Assembly (NCBI GenBank): GCA_002476495.1
Contig: DLKL01000040.1
Coordinates: 106,540-154,840, forward strand
DNA length: 48,301 bases
Direction of reading: 5' to 3'
From: Lachnospiraceae bacterium UBA7589
GTDB lineage: Bacteria; Bacillota; Clostridia; Lachnospirales; Lachnospiraceae
Part shown: positions 42,501-48,301 of the stretch, in pieces
Layout of the letters: each line of letters opens with the position of its first letter
Numbering within the stretch: the stretch's first letter is position 1
Notes under the pieces: model-generated
Database searches by the model: none
What the model was told of the DNA's origin: nothing
Seen by the model: the letters and a program-made list of their open reading frames with translations, nothing else
Program-made: the position numbers and the translations under genes

Positions 42501-45011
42501 GAAGGAAGTCTCTTAGATGGCAATGCAGCTAATCTTTACGATGGTAAGGTTGGGCAGGACCATCTTGACGCAAATGGCTGCTATAAGGGAATATATACAG
42601 GTAAGCATGAGCACAAATTCGGAGTAGTCAGATATGACAGTGCTACTGCAATGGATGACTGGTACTACAATTATGCCGATGATGTATCTGATATGTTTGA
42701 TTTTGATATTGATGTTATGGATTCAAGAGCCTTTGAAGAAACCAGCAGAAGTGTTCAGCTTGATTTAAGGGCATATTTAACAGCTAATTATAACGGAAAG
42801 GCCGTAGAGGATCTTTCGGATGAGGATAAGGAGAAGCTGGATGCTGATCTCCTTGATCTGGCAAGCACAGCCATGAGTGCTTACGAGGAACTGCTTGAGC
42901 TTGACGATGTTATTGAAGCCGAGTATCCGAATAAGAGCTTCTCTGATCTGACAGCAGGTGATATGAGTGGGCTTGAGACAACATTGAAGTCCGATCCTAC
43001 CTATGAGCTTGCCTTAGCGGAGTATAATCTTAAGAAGTTTGTACTTTCTGTAAAGGATACAGGTAATGCAAATACTAATAAGGCATTTAATTATATCTAT
43101 AATTCCGGTCAGTATGAGGATTATGTTTTATTCCTCGGAGACATGAATAATGTTAATAATACACCTGCATGGCATTACGGAGAATATAAGAAGCTGTATG
43201 AAGCATATGCAAAAGTAAGAGACAGGAAGATAGAGCTTAAGGAGGCTTACGATAAAGCCAACAGATTAGCTCATTACAATAACTGGCTTCTTGGCTGCTA
43301 CGAGAGTGTTATTATCGGACCGGCAGAATCCTTCTGTGGTGATGATATTAAGGAACAGGCTGCACTTGATAACCTTGCAGGCTATATCGAGGGTGGCGGA
43401 CAGATGATTCTGTTCCACGATACTCTTACAAAGTATTCTGACGCAGGTTCAAAGAACCTTACGGCAATGCTTATTGATTATTACGGAATGGATAAAAACC
43501 ACGCTGAGCTGGATACAGATATTGTAAGCGGAAACAAGCAGGTTACAGAGACTGTCCAGCAGATAATAAGCAACAATGAAACCTATAATACAAGTATAAC
43601 TGTCAACGGAAAGCAATATAACAACCTTCAGCTTTCGGCAAAGAAGGAAAATATCTCCATGCAGATTAAGCTTGACACTGACAATTATAATAGCTTTAAT
43701 ATACAGCGTACAGGAAGAACTCTATCAGCCGGGGAATTGATTAACTTTACAATAACAGTATATGACAAGAATAATAACCTTTATACAAACGGTGATATTA
43801 CAGCGGTTATCAATGGTGAAACCTATACAGGAACCACTGACGCAAATGGTATCGTTAAGCTTAAGGTTAAGAATTATACTGAAAAAGAGGTTACTACAAC
43901 CTATACTCCTAATGATGCATGGTATCTTCCATATAAGCTCAAGGAGGGATATACAGCCGACGAATATACATTGCCTAATCTTTCATATAAGGCAAAGGAT
44001 GATACATCAAGATATTATTCATGGAAAAATGATATGAATAATGTATTCGGTAAGCTGAATCAGACAGGAGCCAGGTATTATTCTCCGTTGTATGCTTATA
44101 CAGACAGCTTAAATCTTGGACATAATGACAATGAATATTATTCACCTTACAGGTATGCTACTGTTGACTGGCATGCATGTACACAGAATGGTTATTCGGC
44201 CAGTGTGGCAAGTCTTGGTTCCAACAAGGCCAGCAAGACTAACAAGGGTATCATGACAATGTATCCGTTTAATCTTAGTGATGAGCTTAATATTGCACCG
44301 ACTCATGCCCAGGCTTATGCTCTTGATTTACAAAACGAGGATTTGTCGGTATGGTATACAATCGGAGGAGGAAGCAATAACAAGAAGGCATCAGAGATGC
44401 AGGCTGCCACTCCTCATGACGGTACTGATAATTACTTTATCTACTCTGTCGGTAATCTTAATTACTGTGGCGCCGGCCATACAAAGGTTACAGGACAGAA
44501 TAAGGATAATAACGATGAGAGAATGCTCTATATTAATGTTATCTGTAACTCAGTTACAAATATTCCTGTAACAGAGATTAAGGCATATGACTACAGCTCT
44601 ACAGATGACAATAAGACTAACAATATTGTTAAGAAGCAGGGCTCGGAATATGTATATAAGATTGATGAGAATATAACCCGTCCGGATTTCTCCTTTGAGT
44701 TTAAGATGGGCAGTGGTGCTGTTCTTAAGGAAATCAATGTATACTATGAGCTTGACGGAGCAATTGGTCTAGGTACAGATGATGTTCTTATTAAGAAGTA
44801 CTCACCTAAGGAAGTTGAGGCAGGCAAGCTTATTAAGGTTCCTCTTAATAAGACAGGTGGTATAGATTATGACAATCTGGAGATTAAGCCTGAGTACTTA
44901 ACAAACGGTAAGTATGTATATATAGTTATCGAGGTCGTTGATACTAACGGTAACAAGACAAGAAAGAGGATAAAGGTTGAATACAAGGATAAGCTTTATA
45001 ACTTGACCTAG
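39579..45011 (+). CDS. Giant exported protein of the pilus locus (DUF5057-like), 1810 aa
   Basis: The N-terminus MKRNKKRTVLALAAMLVMTL with further hydrophobic residues is a signal peptide or anchor. No prepilin motif, LPxTG or S-layer repeats are seen. Several stretches look Rossmann-like or glutamine-amidotransferase-like (YDMVILADECK, YDMVYIGGNTS, and near 1245-1290 YESVIIGPAESFCGD with GGGQMILFHDTL). An Ig-like segment lies near 1373-1460 (INFTITVYDKNNNLYTNGD), then GHTKVTG and a beta-rich tail. This arrangement recalls DUF5057 proteins of Clostridia, from memory. Last in the pilus operon, 15 bp after the PilW-like gene, it is placed like the Gram-negative tip adhesin PilY1. Function is unknown; tip or cell-surface adhesion is inference. 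Confidence 0.6.
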   Translation: MKRNKKRTVLALAAMLVMTLAVTVVSFSLAKLGGRKVQNADPGIGVASVTGNALTNIDYIIKAGSEAGSEPYKIVEIGSVRAGSAATNFETFFETFVTNGDFKEYVINGNKTLNDDAIIQAFLTNGTFKYDYFYSGDVTGDNAKALETIAQADLIYVSAEKPYSITNGNDFSEDLYNLLHVTAVGDYKPFIIDKPTSAGTSDDPSDSTNLTVNQMVSRYFVKMGSQYKAYYWDASLITGSDEAAANTFYQAGIGSGSNYTGINGRVRQNYWTNIKMDQTSQDQFRMADILIISGGNGFSDVMFNRTMAGATDTGLASIYEILSDSESQELTLGANQKLYKLEDTTPIKAHGYNDRYAITPDYARVTDITLADLELDTYADLDFTQYDMVILADECKDKVISADLYKKLVGVMYANVHMVYNKGLADASSGSTGGSAAVDTKSNYYELYCMVATNDDIARYPNVMVTEKAKLSIIASSKSAASCKGIADIINNGSFRGIGGPGSTSTAFTVLEIQPCYPVDTVIAQAKKQYYSVPSEVINGKTREQIGIDASTGTYNILDADGNSIDIKKAPEYYAWELSEAKIADALDMDVKQVKVVHMSSEEFATSKDAVLGNYDMVYIGGNTSALKDENSWMSLKAIHNDFNIASINDKSRLPVFTMYTHTGDMVRNELSVEEGPVPRGTPINAAPGHTNDETFVTLNGNDITYNGLEELQKFVDAGMPVLISTDVSIPYNVIKGSVNPYLQNRIDPDSYMYKFLAYCDGKNSVTWDFDKGVTEFVDNDGGRLGDTLTGKVEVFSGNAKTALKDLYTTNNKRPKLAVTSMPAVYNVYDSSTKTSSLTLNYKFDVTGSAKYDIYLYADYDKNSIFTDSEIIGQDSNTNTLSVNLATRDKYGDDYSGPVYWKLEIVDKDTGAAVSVSKLAYIQPESSSKKQVRVLQILPDKTIKQAYGENSWVSLIFCTECQRAIEILDRNPGYEGSLLDGNAANLYDGKVGQDHLDANGCYKGIYTGKHEHKFGVVRYDSATAMDDWYYNYADDVSDMFDFDIDVMDSRAFEETSRSVQLDLRAYLTANYNGKAVEDLSDEDKEKLDADLLDLASTAMSAYEELLELDDVIEAEYPNKSFSDLTAGDMSGLETTLKSDPTYELALAEYNLKKFVLSVKDTGNANTNKAFNYIYNSGQYEDYVLFLGDMNNVNNTPAWHYGEYKKLYEAYAKVRDRKIELKEAYDKANRLAHYNNWLLGCYESVIIGPAESFCGDDIKEQAALDNLAGYIEGGGQMILFHDTLTKYSDAGSKNLTAMLIDYYGMDKNHAELDTDIVSGNKQVTETVQQIISNNETYNTSITVNGKQYNNLQLSAKKENISMQIKLDTDNYNSFNIQRTGRTLSAGELINFTITVYDKNNNLYTNGDITAVINGETYTGTTDANGIVKLKVKNYTEKEVTTTYTPNDAWYLPYKLKEGYTADEYTLPNLSYKAKDDTSRYYSWKNDMNNVFGKLNQTGARYYSPLYAYTDSLNLGHNDNEYYSPYRYATVDWHACTQNGYSASVASLGSNKASKTNKGIMTMYPFNLSDELNIAPTHAQAYALDLQNEDLSVWYTIGGGSNNKKASEMQAATPHDGTDNYFIYSVGNLNYCGAGHTKVTGQNKDNNDERMLYINVICNSVTNIPVTEIKAYDYSSTDDNKTNNIVKKQGSEYVYKIDENITRPDFSFEFKMGSGAVLKEINVYYELDGAIGLGTDDVLIKKYSPKEVEAGKLIKVPLNKTGGIDYDNLEIKPEYLTNGKYVYIVIEVVDTNGNKTRKRIKVEYKDKLYNLT

Positions 45012-45045
45012 AACTCCTTTATCACATAGATTATAAGCAATAATG

Positions 45046-45092
45046 AGGATTGCATCCCGGCAGTTTAGTTGTCAGGATGCAATCCTATTTTA
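45046..45092 (+). terminator. Terminator closing the pilus locus
   Basis: AGGATTGCATCC (45046-45057) pairs perfectly with GGATGCAATCCT (45075-45086), with a further short inner stem, followed by ATTTTAAT. It ends the pilC-to-DUF5057 transcription unit. The YkgJ gene begins about 20 bases later, so its promoter is unclear and some read-through may be needed. Confidence 0.82.
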
Positions 45093-45107
45093 ATAGGTGG
45101 TGAAATA

Positions 45108-45827
45108 ATGCAAAGAGAGTGTTCCATGAATGAAATATCTGACGGAAGATTATATGGACTTAATGATATGGTTAAGGCTGATACGGGTATGTGCCGTAAT
45201 TGCAACAAATGCTGTACAAATGCAGGAAATACTATAGTTTTGGATCCTCTTGATATGTGGAGGCTTAAGAGGAAAACAGGCAAAGGGGTTCAGGAGCTGA
45301 TTAATGACAAAAGAATCGAACTTAATGTGGTAGACGGTCTTATTCTTCCCAATATAGCCATGAACAGGGAGGATAAATGCAGCTTTTTAGACAGTGACGG
45401 AAGATGCGGTATTCATAGTGAAAGACCGGGTATTTGCAGACTGTTCCCTCTTGGCAGAATATATGGAGAGGATGATTACAGCTATTTTTTACAGACAAAT
45501 GAATGTACAAAAACCGACAGGACAAAAATCAAGGTAAAAAAATGGCTGGATGAGAGAAATATCGCCCTGAATCAGATTTTTATAAAGGATTGGCATTTCT
45601 TTATCAAAGATATCGGAAGCACACTTACAAGGTTAAAAATAAAGGGAAGAGAAGAGGACGTAAACGAAATAACTATGTTTATTTTAAATACATTTTTTTT
45701 AAGTGATATTGTTATAGAAAATGATGACACAGATATTGATTGCCTGGAAAAAAATATATATGAGGCTTTACTTAACAGGATTAAAAAGGCAAAAAAAATC
45801 ATATATGAAACCTTCGGATTGACATAA
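45108..45827 (+). CDS. YkgJ family cysteine-cluster protein
   Basis: A 239-residue cytosolic protein with the YkgJ (CxxCxxCC) pattern: C29, C32, C35 and C36 in MCRNCNKCC, then C91, C100 and C110 in CSFLDSDGRCGIH and RPGICRLFPLG. This family probably binds zinc or an Fe-S cluster, and its biochemical role is not established. The C-terminal 100 residues are helical and charged. ATG 45108 follows AGGTGG by 6 bases; an in-frame TTG at 45069 would lie inside the terminator hairpin and is rejected. No link to pili is evident apart from position. Confidence 0.85.
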   Translation: MQRECSMNEISDGRLYGLNDMVKADTGMCRNCNKCCTNAGNTIVLDPLDMWRLKRKTGKGVQELINDKRIELNVVDGLILPNIAMNREDKCSFLDSDGRCGIHSERPGICRLFPLGRIYGEDDYSYFLQTNECTKTDRTKIKVKKWLDERNIALNQIFIKDWHFFIKDIGSTLTRLKIKGREEDVNEITMFILNTFFLSDIVIENDDTDIDCLEKNIYEALLNRIKKAKKIIYETFGLT

Positions 45828-45845
45828 ATATACAGAACCCATAGG

Positions 45846-45874
45846 TTGATATAATACGGAATTAGTGTTATTAT
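45846..45874 (+). promoter_or_regulatory. Strong putative SigA promoter of mtnN-luxS
   Basis: TTGATA (45846-45851), a 17-bp spacer and TATTAT (45869-45874) preceded by TGT (extended -10), 43 bases before the mtnN ATG. No SAM or SAH riboswitch fits in the short leader. Confidence 0.65.
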
Positions 45875-45916
45875 ACAAGGACTGACAAGGATATATACAA
45901 GGATAAGGAGAAAAGT

Positions 45917-46609
45917 ATGCTGGGAATAATCGGAGCAATGGACGAGGAGATTGCAAAACTTGTGGATGACATGGATGATATTGAGCTTACAGACATTGCA
46001 TCCATGCAATTTTATAAGGGAAAGCTGAAGAAAAAGGATGTAGTTGTGGTACGTTCCGGAATCGGAAAGGTTAATGGGGCTATTTGTACCCAGATATTAT
46101 GTGATATATTTAAGGTTGACGGTGTCATTAATACAGGGATTGCCGGAAGCCTGAATGCTGATATTGACATAGGTGATATTGTTCTTGCTACTGATGCCAT
46201 CCAGCATGATATGGATGCCACCGGCTTTGGATATGCCCCGGGGATTATTCCGAGAATGGAAACATCTGTATTTAAGGCTGATGAAAAAATGAGAAAAGCC
46301 GCACACAGCATATGCAATAAGGTTAATCCGGATATACATGTTTTTGAAGGAAGGGTAGTAAGCGGAGACCAGTTTATTTCCGACAGAGAAAAGAAAGAGT
46401 TTATTTTAGAGAATTTTCACGGATATTGCACTGAAATGGAGGGAGCTGCCATTGCCCAGGCGGCATATCTCAATAATATTCCATTCCTTATAATCAGGGC
46501 TATTTCGGATAAGGCAGATAACAGTGCCACTATGGATTATCCGGCCTTTGAAGCACAGGCCATAGAGAATACGGTGAGACTTTTAAAGGAGCTTGTTAAC
46601 AATATATAG
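45917..46609 (+). CDS. mtnN: 5'-methylthioadenosine/S-adenosylhomocysteine nucleosidase
   Basis: MtnN (Pfs) removes adenine from methylthioadenosine and S-adenosylhomocysteine. The 230-residue protein starts MLGIIGAMDEEI (catalytic Glu at residue 11), then has NTGIAGSLN, SGDQFI, CTEMEGAAIAQAA and IRAISDKAD (catalytic Asp). AAGGAG lies upstream of ATG 45917. luxS follows after 57 bp, so the pair converts SAH through S-ribosylhomocysteine to homocysteine and DPD. Confidence 0.96.
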   Translation: MLGIIGAMDEEIAKLVDDMDDIELTDIASMQFYKGKLKKKDVVVVRSGIGKVNGAICTQILCDIFKVDGVINTGIAGSLNADIDIGDIVLATDAIQHDMDATGFGYAPGIIPRMETSVFKADEKMRKAAHSICNKVNPDIHVFEGRVVSGDQFISDREKKEFILENFHGYCTEMEGAAIAQAAYLNNIPFLIIRAISDKADNSATMDYPAFEAQAIENTVRLLKELVNNI

Positions 46610-46666
46610 CTGCTTATCCGATTATATATGTACTGAATAATACTTTTGGCAAGGAGAAAAAACACC

Positions 46667-47146
46667 ATGGAAAAAATTACCAGCTTTACAATTGATCATA
46701 CAAGGCTGCTGCCCGGAATATATGTATCAAGAATTGATGAGGTTTCAGGCAATCCTGTGACAACCTTTGACATAAGGATAACAAGACCCAATTATGAACC
46801 GGTTATGAATACGGCAGAGGTTCATACCATAGAGCATCTGGGAGCTACGTTTCTCAGAAATCATAAGGATTACGGAGACAGGATAATATACTTTGGACCT
46901 ATGGGCTGCAGGACAGGCTTTTACCTTATTATGTCCGGCAGGTATACCTCCCGTGATGTGGTTCCTCTTATAAAGGAAATGTTTGCATTTATGGCGGGAT
47001 ATGATGGACCGGTACCGGGGGCATCAGCCACTGATTGCGGCAATTATCTTGATATGAATCTGCCTATGGCAAGGTATATTTCGCAGAGATATATTGATAA
47101 TGTCCTGGAAAATCCGGACGACAGCAGAATGAATTATCCTAAGTAG
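46667..47146 (+). CDS. luxS: S-ribosylhomocysteine lyase
   Basis: LuxS splits S-ribosylhomocysteine into homocysteine and DPD, the precursor of the AI-2 signal. The 159-residue protein has HTIEH (H53 and H57, metal ligands), C124 as third metal ligand, and C81 in GPMGCRTGFYLI as the catalytic acid/base. ATG 46667 is used because AAGGAG (46651-46656) lies upstream; the longer frame would start at a TTG at 46646 before that site. It works directly on the MtnN product. AI-2 signalling itself cannot be inferred from this gene alone. Confidence 0.97.
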   Translation: MEKITSFTIDHTRLLPGIYVSRIDEVSGNPVTTFDIRITRPNYEPVMNTAEVHTIEHLGATFLRNHKDYGDRIIYFGPMGCRTGFYLIMSGRYTSRDVVPLIKEMFAFMAGYDGPVPGASATDCGNYLDMNLPMARYISQRYIDNVLENPDDSRMNYPK

Positions 47147-47209
47147 CAAAGAGAATAACGGACAATATAAAAGGATATATGTTTGTACCATATATATACA
47201 AAAATGGGT

Positions 47210-47239
47210 TTGACCGATAAATGTCTTACATGTTAGTAT
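47210..47239 (+). promoter_or_regulatory. Putative promoter of the 72-aa gene
   Basis: TTGACC (47210-47215), an 18-bp spacer and TAGTAT (47234-47239) preceded by TGT (extended -10), 30 bases before ATG 47270. Consensus match only. Confidence 0.45.
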
Positions 47240-47269
47240 ATCTTAAAATTAATTTTAGGAGGTAGATAT

Positions 47270-47488
47270 ATGGATAATACGCAACATAATACCGACACAG
47301 GGAAGGAATATTCCGGATATGCCAGGGACAGCTATTACAGCAGGATTATTTTACAGGAACAGCCCTTTTACCGGGAGGGAATGACTGAAGCCGAAGTCAG
47401 GAGGGAAGTAGAATATCTCAATGCAAATCTGGATTCCTTTTTTGAAGGAAGGTATCAGCCGCTCTGGAAGCAGACGTTACATTATTAA
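47270..47488 (+). CDS. Hypothetical 72-aa soluble protein
   Basis: A small hydrophilic protein with a good AGGAGG and ATG 47270, rich in Tyr, Glu and Arg. The middle part GMTEAEVRREVEYLNANLDS looks like an amphipathic helix. No signal peptide, Cys cluster or DNA-binding motif is visible, and I do not recognise a family. It has its own likely promoter and is followed by AT-rich DNA. The clean ribosome-binding site and coding-like base use favour a real gene. Confidence 0.6.
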   Translation: MDNTQHNTDTGKEYSGYARDSYYSRIILQEQPFYREGMTEAEVRREVEYLNANLDSFFEGRYQPLWKQTLHY

Positions 47489-47786
47489 TCATTTTTTCTT
47501 ATTTTTTTTCGAATTTTCCGATATATTTTCTATAGTACATTCTTTATTACACATTCATTTTACAACCATTAGTATTATATTCAGGTTAAGCACCAATATT
47601 TAGTATTTTTTCTCAAATTTCTTAATAGGGTATTTAATTTTACGCTTCAATATGATAGAATAAGGCATAGTGTGAATAATTATATTTATACGGCAATTGA
47701 TATTTGTAAAATACATATTTTATATTTATATATTATTTATATGTAAGGAAGGGCTCAGACATTTGTATGAGGATGAGGTGAAGTGA
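47489..47786. other. AT-rich intergenic region of 298 bp
   Basis: This stretch has long T-runs right after the 72-aa gene (47490-47530), no hairpin strong enough to call a terminator, no tRNA-like fold and no recognised riboswitch. Its only supported element is the promoter at 47697-47726. Confidence 0.6.
47697..47726 (+). promoter_or_regulatory. Putative promoter of the exported protein at the right edge
   Basis: TTGATA (47697-47702), an 18-bp spacer and TATATT (47721-47726), about 60 bases before ATG 47787. The surroundings are very AT-rich, which raises the chance of random matches. Confidence 0.42.
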
Positions 47787-48301
47787 ATGAAATTGAAGGA
47801 TCGGATTATCAGAAAATTACTTAATGCAGGAAAAAAACACAGGATACTTGTGTATCCGACTCTGGTACTGGTAGCTGTTATCAGCGCCGTAAGTAATGCC
47901 CTGTATTGGGGGAAGAGCAATAAAAAGAAGCTGGTAGCATCGGTTATGATTATGGTCATGCTGGTAACCCAGTCTGTATTTTTGACCTCGTCAGCAGGAA
48001 ACGGAGGCAATGCAGATGAATATGATGCAAAATCACAGGATGAGCCTGTTTTGTATGCGCCTGCAGGCAATGTTGATTATTCGTCATATACAGTTACATA
48101 TTACAGAGTAGACGAGAACAACGATACTCATCTTGTTCATTCGGGAACCAATGTGGCTCTTAAGCCGGGTGAGAGCGGAGATGATATTTCTGATTACAAA
48201 ATAGACACTTTGTCTGAGGAAAGCCTTATTAATTATATGTTCAGCAGCTCAGGAGGAGAGCAGAAGAACCATATTACAATTGACGGATTTTATCTTGATC
48301 T
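47787..48301 (+). CDS. Exported protein, N-terminal part (cut by window end)
   Basis: ATG 47787 follows GAGGTG (47775-47780) by 6 bases and opens a frame that runs to the window edge (171 complete codons). The first 20 residues are basic. A hydrophobic segment (about 20-42, LVYPTLVLVAVISAVSNALY) is followed by a short lysine cluster and a second hydrophobic segment (about 50-68, LVASVMIMVMLVTQSVFLTS) that ends like a signal peptide at SSAG. After this comes a polar Asp/Ser/Gly-rich region with YSSYTVTYYRVDENNDTH. It is probably a secreted or wall protein with an unusually long signal region. The family is not recognised. Confidence 0.7.
   Translation, partial: MKLKDRIIRKLLNAGKKHRILVYPTLVLVAVISAVSNALYWGKSNKKKLVASVMIMVMLVTQSVFLTSSAGNGGNADEYDAKSQDEPVLYAPAGNVDYSSYTVTYYRVDENNDTHLVHSGTNVALKPGESGDDISDYKIDTLSEESLINYMFSSSGGEQKNHITIDGFYLD

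Noticed and set aside
39579..45011. Sortase-anchored surface protein
   Set aside because: The C-terminus has no LPxTG-like motif, hydrophobic segment or basic tail.
45828..45916. SAM or SAH riboswitch before mtnN-luxS
   Set aside because: The region downstream of the predicted promoter is about 40 bases, too short for a known class.
1..48301. CRISPR arrays, insertion sequences, prophage, tRNA or rRNA genes
   Set aside because: No regular repeat-spacer pattern, transposase, integrase, phage structural gene, or tRNA/rRNA-like sequence was recognised by reading.

Overview
The window looks like a chromosomal segment from a low-to-medium-GC Gram-positive anaerobe of the Clostridia, most probably Lachnospiraceae. 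This is inferred from the housekeeping gene order (uppS-cdsA-dxr-rseP-ispG-polC; ireB-ruvX-DUF1292-rnj), the full-length PolC, a SigK-type sigma factor, a type IV pilus locus without a secretin, and frequent TTG/GTG starts behind strong Shine-Dalgarno sites. No database was consulted, so family names rest on recognised motifs.

Layout. 1-2460: end of rpe, then thiN and putP, closed by a terminator. 2443-3534: two convergent RlmH-family genes whose 3' ends overlap by 10 bp. 3579-6096: a HAD phosphatase and a large protein resembling part of a PEP-synthase-type enzyme. 6119-17965: a bactofilin followed by a compact operon for UMP kinase, ribosome recycling, undecaprenyl and CDP-diacylglycerol lipid synthesis, the MEP pathway, the site-2 protease RseP and PolC. 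17970-20780: ireB, ruvX, a DUF1292 protein and RNase J. 20783-23438: a YlbF-family protein, a catalytic-domain-less MltG-like protein, and trmR plus trhP (tRNA U34 modification). 23410-24045 (minus): sigK. 24234-24884: a CPBP membrane protease.

24892-45090 is a roughly 20-kb type IV pilus locus. It holds the extension ATPase PilB, retraction ATPase PilT, platform PilC, a major pilin, prepilin peptidase PilD, a PilM-PilN fusion, a PilO-like protein with a long extra domain, four minor pilin-like proteins (one of 953 aa lacking the conserved Glu5) and a final 1810-aa exported protein that may act at the tip or cell surface. A hairpin between pilin and pilD could keep the pilin mRNA more abundant than the machinery mRNA. 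45108-47146 holds a YkgJ-type cysteine-cluster protein, then mtnN and luxS (S-adenosylhomocysteine detoxification and AI-2 formation). The right edge has a 72-aa unknown protein and the start of an exported protein cut by the window.

The most unusual observation is the RlmH pair. The plus-strand copy keeps the SAM-binding SPOUT motif but lacks the C-terminal catalytic tail. The convergent minus-strand copy keeps that tail but has lost the SAM motif. Because RlmH builds its active site across a dimer interface, the two may form an obligate heterodimer. The second is the unusually elaborate pilus tip and minor pilin set.
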